DNA of 64,000 nucleotides from Rothia sp. P100 (lineage in GTDB: Bacteria > Actinomycetota > Actinomycetes > Actinomycetales > Micrococcaceae). Under the pieces are notes generated by a model that worked only from the letters and a program-made list of their open reading frames with translations, ran no database searches and was not told where the DNA came from. Both the position numbers and the translations under genes were made by a program. The stretch is from positions 620,001-684,000 of the forward strand of contig NZ_JAMAYG010000001.1 of the NCBI RefSeq assembly GCF_023712425.1. Reading direction: 5' to 3'. Positions 60,655 to 64,000 of this stretch are shown here, piece after piece; position 1 is the first letter of the stretch, and every line of letters starts with the position of its first letter.

Positions 60655-60769
60655 TCAGGAATCAGGAGGGTTTCTTCTCTGAAGGCGCTTATCTCCTCAC
60701 CTCCAGCCCCGCAGAACCGCAGGAAGTGAGCAACGGCAGGTGGCCCTGTACGGCTGGGGCAGACTGCAC

Positions 60770-60775
60770 TAGGCT
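60770..60775 (+). promoter_or_regulatory. -10 hexamer TAGGCT, leaderless thiamine-binding protein gene
   Basis: TAGGCT is followed by AATCCCT and the ATG at 60783 (7 nt). Confidence 0.55.
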
Positions 60776-60782
60776 AATCCCT

Positions 60783-61103
60783 ATGTTGTTTGCTTTCTCC
60801 GTAGCCCCCACTGGCGGGGGCGACCCCAGTGGTTCAGTGCACGATGCCGTTGCAGAAGCCGTAGAAATTGTCCGAAACTCTGGTCTGCCCCACCAGACCG
60901 ATTCCATGTTCACCACCATCGAAGGTGACTGGGATGAATGCATGGCCGTCATTAAGGCAGCCACCGAAGTGGTGGGCAAGCACGGTAGCCGTGTGTCACT
61001 GGTACTCAAAGCCGATATCCGCCCCGGCCACGATTCAGGTGAGATCACGGGAAAAGTTGAGCGGCTTGAAGCAGCTATTGCTCGCCGGGTCGAGACTTCC
61101 TAG
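60783..61103 (+). CDS. MTH1187/YkoF-type thiamine-binding protein
   Basis: A 106-residue protein of the MTH1187 (DUF77) family that binds thiamine or its pyrimidine. It shows FSVAPTGGGDPSGSVHD and MFTTIEGDWDECMAVIKAA. No riboswitch-like leader precedes it; instead a -10 box sits 7 nt before the ATG. The next gene starts on the base after its stop codon, so the two form an operon. Confidence 0.9.
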   Translation: MLFAFSVAPTGGGDPSGSVHDAVAEAVEIVRNSGLPHQTDSMFTTIEGDWDECMAVIKAATEVVGKHGSRVSLVLKADIRPGHDSGEITGKVERLEAAIARRVETS

Positions 61104-61553
61104 GTGCGTATCTGGTCAGTAGCTCCCTCCCTGTTGGACGCCAAGGGTTTGGTCGCCTGCTGGCGTGAAACGCTACTGGCGCAGAAAGTTCTGCAGGGCC
61201 TCACTAAGGGATACAAAAACCACCCGCAGCTGGACCGTTTCAAGGCAAGCCCAGACCCTCTGGCTACCATTTGCGCCTACCTTCACGGTCTAGCCGATGA
61301 GGCTGACCGGCGCGGCTACAATTTCAACCGCTCACTGATTGTCACAGAACAGGCTGAAGGGGTTGCCCCGATGGCTGTGACGCAGGGACAGGTTGATTAT
61401 GAGCTGGAATTTTTGAAGCAAAAGGTAGAGGCCAGAGACCCCCAGTGGTACCTTGACCGTTTTGCCAGTCCACCGGCACAGCGCCTGCACCCCCTTTTCT
61501 ATGAGGTTGCCGGCGGCATCGAGCCCTGGGAGAAACTACCACCAGCCAAGTAA
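61104..61553 (+). CDS. Pyrimidine dimer DNA glycosylase/endonuclease V-like protein
   Basis: A 149-residue protein of the actinobacterial family with T4 endonuclease V-like fold. The start MRIWSVAPSLLDAKGLVACW, with Arg and Glu in WRETLLAQKVL, is typical. HLHGLADEADRRGYNFNRS-like text is present in slightly altered form. The family is thought to cut at UV-induced pyrimidine dimers by a lyase reaction. The GTG start is immediately after the TAG of the thiamine-binding gene, so translation is coupled. Confidence 0.87.
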   Translation: MRIWSVAPSLLDAKGLVACWRETLLAQKVLQGLTKGYKNHPQLDRFKASPDPLATICAYLHGLADEADRRGYNFNRSLIVTEQAEGVAPMAVTQGQVDYELEFLKQKVEARDPQWYLDRFASPPAQRLHPLFYEVAGGIEPWEKLPPAK

Positions 61554-61585
61554 CCACCAGCGTCTGAGGAGCACACCACTCAAAA

Positions 61586-61620
61586 GGCTCCTGCACCGAC
61601 TGGTGCAGGAGCCATACCTT
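61586..61620 (+). terminator. Rho-independent terminator after the glycosylase gene
   Basis: A 12-bp stem (GGCTCCTGCACC / GGTGCAGGAGCC) with loop GACT and tail ATACCTTT. Convergent with the GyrI-like gene. Confidence 0.88.
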
Positions 61621-61623
61621 TAT

Positions 61624-62139
61624 TTACGCAGGAGTAGTGGCTGTCCACAGGTACATGCGGTAATTCTTGCTGGTCATCTCACCAGGCCCATACACCTCCA
61701 GGTGGACGCCGGTAGGCACCAGCCTTTTCGAGGGCAGAAACTCGGTGTGCAGGTGTTCGAAGCCTTCTTTGATGTGGTGGGGGGTCTCACCAGCTAGTAC
61801 GGCTCCTTGGACCAGAACCGTGGCGTACATAGCGGCAGGCACCATCACACCGGTCAGTCCCAGGGCAACGACGTCCTTAATTCCACCGGGCACGATAAAA
61901 CCTGCGGTATAGGTGGCTCCGGCATCATCAGCATCAGGCATAATAACGCCCACTCGCTGTAATTTTTCCACCGCAGCCAGCTTTGCAGTACCGTTCTCAC
62001 CCTGCTCTAGTTTTTTGTAAAGCTCCTGCCACCAATCACTAAAGACGCTCTGCTCGCTGGCAGGTGCAGTCACACCGGCTACCATAAAGGTTCCGTACTC
62101 AATCAGGGCTGTTTCAAAGGTAGAGGCAGGGCTATTCAT
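61624..62139 (-). CDS. Small protein resembling a GyrI-like/effector-binding domain
   Basis: A 171-residue soluble protein. The alternating beta segments and the ending VHLEVYGPGEMTSKNYRMYLW resemble GyrI-like or AraC-effector-binding folds, but I see no DNA-binding part. The start is at the ATG at 62139, preceded by TAGAGT at 8 nt; a GTG two codons earlier is possible. Function not assigned. Confidence 0.65.
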   Translation of the reverse strand: MNSPASTFETALIEYGTFMVAGVTAPASEQSVFSDWWQELYKKLEQGENGTAKLAAVEKLQRVGVIMPDADDAGATYTAGFIVPGGIKDVVALGLTGVMVPAAMYATVLVQGAVLAGETPHHIKEGFEHLHTEFLPSKRLVPTGVHLEVYGPGEMTSKNYRMYLWTATTPA

Positions 62140-62176
62140 AGACACCCACTCTAGCCCAGGGCCGCTTCAAATATAG

Positions 62177-62210
62177 AAAAGCCCACCTGCCATGAGAACA
62201 GGTGGGCTTT
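62177..62210 (-). terminator. Terminator downstream of trhO
   Basis: A 12-bp stem (AAAGCCCACCTG / CAGGTGGGCTTT) with loop CCATGAGAA. On the minus strand it is followed by TCTATATTT. Confidence 0.85.
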
Positions 62211-62229
62211 CTGTTAGTTGCCGCTGAGG

Positions 62230-63111
62230 TTATGAGGCGCTCACCGCGCCCCTCTCGGCTAGAGCTTTCTTGGCACAGTCGCCGCAGAGCAACACCAGAT
62301 CGCGTTTGCCGTCTACATCCAGGTTTTCAAACTTGTTGGAGGGGGCACCGCAGTGCTCGCACTGGCCGATGGTGACGGTGTCCGGTGAGAATTCCACGTG
62401 CATGCGCTTATCGAAGATGTACATGGAGCCTTCCCAGAGACCCTTATCCCCAAATTTTTCGCCGTAACGGACAATACCGCCGTCCATCTGGTAAATCTCT
62501 TTGAAGCCGCGGTTCTTCATTAGAGCAGAGAGGATTTCGCAACGGATACCGCCGGTGCAGTAGGTAACCACGGGCTTGTCTTTGAGGTCATCGTACTTTC
62601 CCGATTCGATTTCTTCGATGAAATCGTGGGTGGTACGAACATCAGGAACAATAGCGTTCTTAAACTTGCCAATCTTGGCTTCAAAAGCGTTGCGTCCGTC
62701 AAAAAAGACCACTTCGTCGCCGCGTTCTTCAACCAGCTGGTTGACCTCTTCGGGCTTGAGGTGGACGCCACCGCCCACCACGCCGTTTTCATCCACGACC
62801 AGTTCTTCGGGGATCCCGAAAGCTACAATTTCGTCGCGAGCCTTAACAGATAGACGGGGGAAGTCAGCAGCTCCGCCGTCAGACCATTTCAGTTCTAGCT
62901 TTTCAAAACCGGGGTACTGACGGGTGGTCTTACCATACTGTTTGAGCGCGTTGATATCACCGCCCAGGGTGCCGTTGATACCGTGCTTGGAGATAATGAT
63001 GCGACCGGTCAGCCCTAGTTTTTCACACAGGGCACGCTGCCAGAGCATGACAGCCTTGGGGTCGGTCACGGGTGCAAAGCAGTAATAGAGAATAATTCGT
63101 TCTTGAGCCAC
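62230..63111 (-). CDS. trhO: tRNA uridine(34) hydroxylase, rhodanese-like
   Basis: A 293-residue protein of the YceA/UPF0176 family. An N-terminal acylphosphatase-like part ([20 protein letters not shown]) precedes a rhodanese domain with active site [10 protein letters not shown] (Cys near 190). A C-terminal CEHCGAP and [10 protein letters not shown] pair may bind zinc. Homologues hydroxylate uridine 34 of tRNA with prephenate-independent oxygen. GTG start with TAGAAT 6 nt upstream, no ribosome site. Confidence 0.92.
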   Translation of the reverse strand: MAQERIILYYCFAPVTDPKAVMLWQRALCEKLGLTGRIIISKHGINGTLGGDINALKQYGKTTRQYPGFEKLELKWSDGGAADFPRLSVKARDEIVAFGIPEELVVDENGVVGGGVHLKPEEVNQLVEERGDEVVFFDGRNAFEAKIGKFKNAIVPDVRTTHDFIEEIESGKYDDLKDKPVVTYCTGGIRCEILSALMKNRGFKEIYQMDGGIVRYGEKFGDKGLWEGSMYIFDKRMHVEFSPDTVTIGQCEHCGAPSNKFENLDVDGKRDLVLLCGDCAKKALAERGAVSAS

Positions 63112-63117
63112 ACCCCC

Positions 63118-63123
63118 ATTCTA
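63118..63123 (-). promoter_or_regulatory. -10 hexamer TAGAAT, leaderless trhO
   Basis: On the minus strand TAGAAT is followed by GGGGGT and the GTG at 63111 (6 nt). Confidence 0.6.
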
Positions 63124-63199
63124 CTCCCCTGCCCAGTTACCCACCGGTACAGCAGGCGAGCTTCTAAAGTGAGATGTGATGCCGCAGGCGGTAAGGGGC

Positions 63200-63646
63200 T
63201 TAGTGCCCCAGGCGGAAGCGCCGGCCGGTCACCTTCTGCGGGGTTAGTTCCACGAATTCCAGCTTTTCGGTATCCAGCCATGGGGCCAGGTTGAGCTTCT
63301 TCACCTCATCAATTTCTTGGGAGTCTGTGAGCAAGCGGGCGGTAGCAAAAACATTGACTGAGTGAGCATGATGGCCTTCAGCGCGGTCGAACTGCACCGT
63401 AACTTTCTCTTCAAGAATCAGTTGGGTTAGTTTTGAGCCCGCTGCTGTGCGGAAATAAATCTTTTCCCCATCAGTCACAATGTTAAGAGGGGTGATGTGC
63501 ACAAAACCGTCTTCACCCAGTGTTCCCAGACGGGCAAACCTGGTGCTCTCAATGAGCTCCCACACCTGCTTATCATCGAGTACGGTGATTGCCGGTTCCC
63601 TCTCAGCGGGCTGATTCTGGTCTTGAATGTTCATTGGAATACTCAT
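63200..63646 (-). CDS. PPOX-class (pyridoxamine 5'-phosphate oxidase-like) protein, second copy
   Basis: A 148-residue split-barrel protein, paralogous to the one at 58.6 kb (shared VWELIESTRFARLGTL and EKIYFRTAAGSKL). It probably binds a flavin. The ATG at 63646 is chosen because GATAAT lies 6 nt upstream; an in-frame ORF extends to 63715 but without support. It is divergent from the helicase fragment. Confidence 0.87.
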   Translation of the reverse strand: MSIPMNIQDQNQPAEREPAITVLDDKQVWELIESTRFARLGTLGEDGFVHITPLNIVTDGEKIYFRTAAGSKLTQLILEEKVTVQFDRAEGHHAHSVNVFATARLLTDSQEIDEVKKLNLAPWLDTEKLEFVELTPQKVTGRRFRLGH

Positions 63647-63652
63647 ATTCCC

Positions 63653-63658
63653 ATTATC
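63653..63658 (-). promoter_or_regulatory. -10 hexamer GATAAT, leaderless second PPOX gene
   Basis: On the minus strand GATAAT is followed by GGGAAT and the ATG at 63646 (6 nt). TGACTT lies 16 nt upstream of the hexamer and could be the -35. Confidence 0.6.
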
Positions 63659-63787
63659 ACGTACCTTATTGCCTAAGTCACAGAAGGGGCGTTTTATTTC
63701 AGCGGCTAGGCCCATTGCTCAGCATCAGTTTGCTGGGTGAAGGGAATGATTGTTTGTTGCCAGCAACGGCGCTCTGCGATCAGGGGT

Positions 63788-63793
63788 GATAAT
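63788..63793 (+). promoter_or_regulatory. -10 hexamer GATAAT, leaderless right-edge gene
   Basis: GATAAT is followed by GGGAGGT and the ATG at 63801 (7 nt). GGAGG is present but only one base from the ATG. Confidence 0.55.
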
Positions 63794-63800
63794 GGGAGGT

Positions 63801-64000
63801 ATGTCTGTTCCAACTCCCGCACCCGGTGACGTGCCAGTTACCCCTAGCTCAGCCTCCAGCGCTCACCCCGTGGATGCCGCCCCGGTTGCGATGCGGGAGA
63901 TGCTGCAGAGACTGGGGTACGGTAGCCACCCGCCTCAAATCACGCATGTGCAGACCTTAACAGCCCAAGAAGCTGTTACCTCCCCCTGGCCCAAGTGGGC
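63801..64000 (+). CDS. N-terminal fragment, probably a DEAD/DEAH-box helicase
   Basis: The window ends after 66 codons. A disordered Pro/Ser/Ala-rich start leads to MREMLQRLGYGSHPPQITHV and then LTAQEAVTSPWPKW. The latter resembles the segment just before the helicase core in actinobacterial DEAD/DEAH (DUF1998-type) helicases, where a Pro-Trp-Pro-x-Trp phrase is common. No catalytic motif lies inside the window, so the call rests on this resemblance only. Confidence 0.5.
   Translation, partial: MSVPTPAPGDVPVTPSSASSAHPVDAAPVAMREMLQRLGYGSHPPQITHVQTLTAQEAVTSPWPKW

Noticed and set aside
60643-60782. TPP riboswitch for the thiamine-binding gene
   Set aside because: The promoter hexamer lies 7 nt before the ATG, which leaves no room for an aptamer in the leader.
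1-64000. rRNA, tRNA, prophage or insertion sequence
   Set aside because: No T-loop/CCA pattern, ribosomal RNA segment, integrase or transposase was found on either strand.

Overview
The window reads as ordinary chromosome of a medium-GC Gram-positive actinobacterium. The best fit is family Micrococcaceae, probably Rothia or a close relative. This rests on menaquinone-only quinone genes, a System II (ResB/ResC/CcdA/TlpA) cytochrome c maturation cluster, the 32-residue ribosomal protein bS22, the MTH1187-type thiamine-binding protein beside an endonuclease V-type glycosylase, DUF4229/PLDc_N/DUF6882 proteins, and TANNNT -10 boxes that sit directly on start codons. The genus is an inference from gene content. 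I saw no rRNA, tRNA, CRISPR array, prophage or intact insertion sequence.

Layout. 1-5.6 kb: a small unknown protein, YajQ, HtpX, a membrane-anchored sigma factor with a fused zinc finger and a long VEP repeat, a 900-bp gene-free stretch ending in a strong leftward terminator, and a Fur-type regulator. 5.7-11 kb: an MMPL transporter behind a YezG-like/SseB-like protein, divergent from a DUF6882 coiled-coil protein. 11-14.6 kb: RarD and a polar amino acid ABC transporter. 14.7-38.2 kb: a dispersed menaquinone locus (menG, polyprenyl diphosphate synthase, menD, menC, menB, menE, menA). It is interleaved with transporters (an NSS symporter with its MetS-type small subunit, PutP, EamA), a cupin, DUF805, PAP2 and MBL proteins and GluQ-RS. 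At 30.1-35.9 kb an AT-richer block with PfpI, UvrA2-type and formaldehyde dehydrogenase genes sits between menB and menE.

38.3-45 kb: small membrane proteins, a decayed PadR gene, the cytochrome c maturation operon (TlpA-CcdA-ResB-CcsB), a phosphatase, a glutaredoxin and bS22. 45.2-49.4 kb: an operon of two DNA-binding regulators (ArsR-type and GntR/FCD-type), both with long disordered tails, then AcuC. 49.5-51.7 kb: a Trk/Ktr potassium uptake pair, followed by an 820-bp non-coding stretch with a gene relic and a structured, terminator-ended region. 52.5-64 kb: ProC, a TIM-barrel isomerase, Ppx/GppA, TopA, two PPOX-fold proteins, a large methyltransferase, the thiamine-binding/glycosylase pair, a GyrI-like protein, TrhO, and the start of a probable helicase cut by the window edge.

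How it fits together. The menaquinone genes and cytochrome c maturation genes together build the electron carriers of a respiratory chain. A recurring theme is leaderless expression: about twenty genes, including menB, menC, menD and menE, have a TANNNT-like hexamer 6-7 nt before the start codon and no usable Shine-Dalgarno. The most unusual items are the fused sigma/zinc-finger/membrane protein, the two tailed regulators, two candidate structured RNAs, a diverged element present twice in opposite orientation, and the aldehyde/DNA-damage gene block inside the menaquinone locus.
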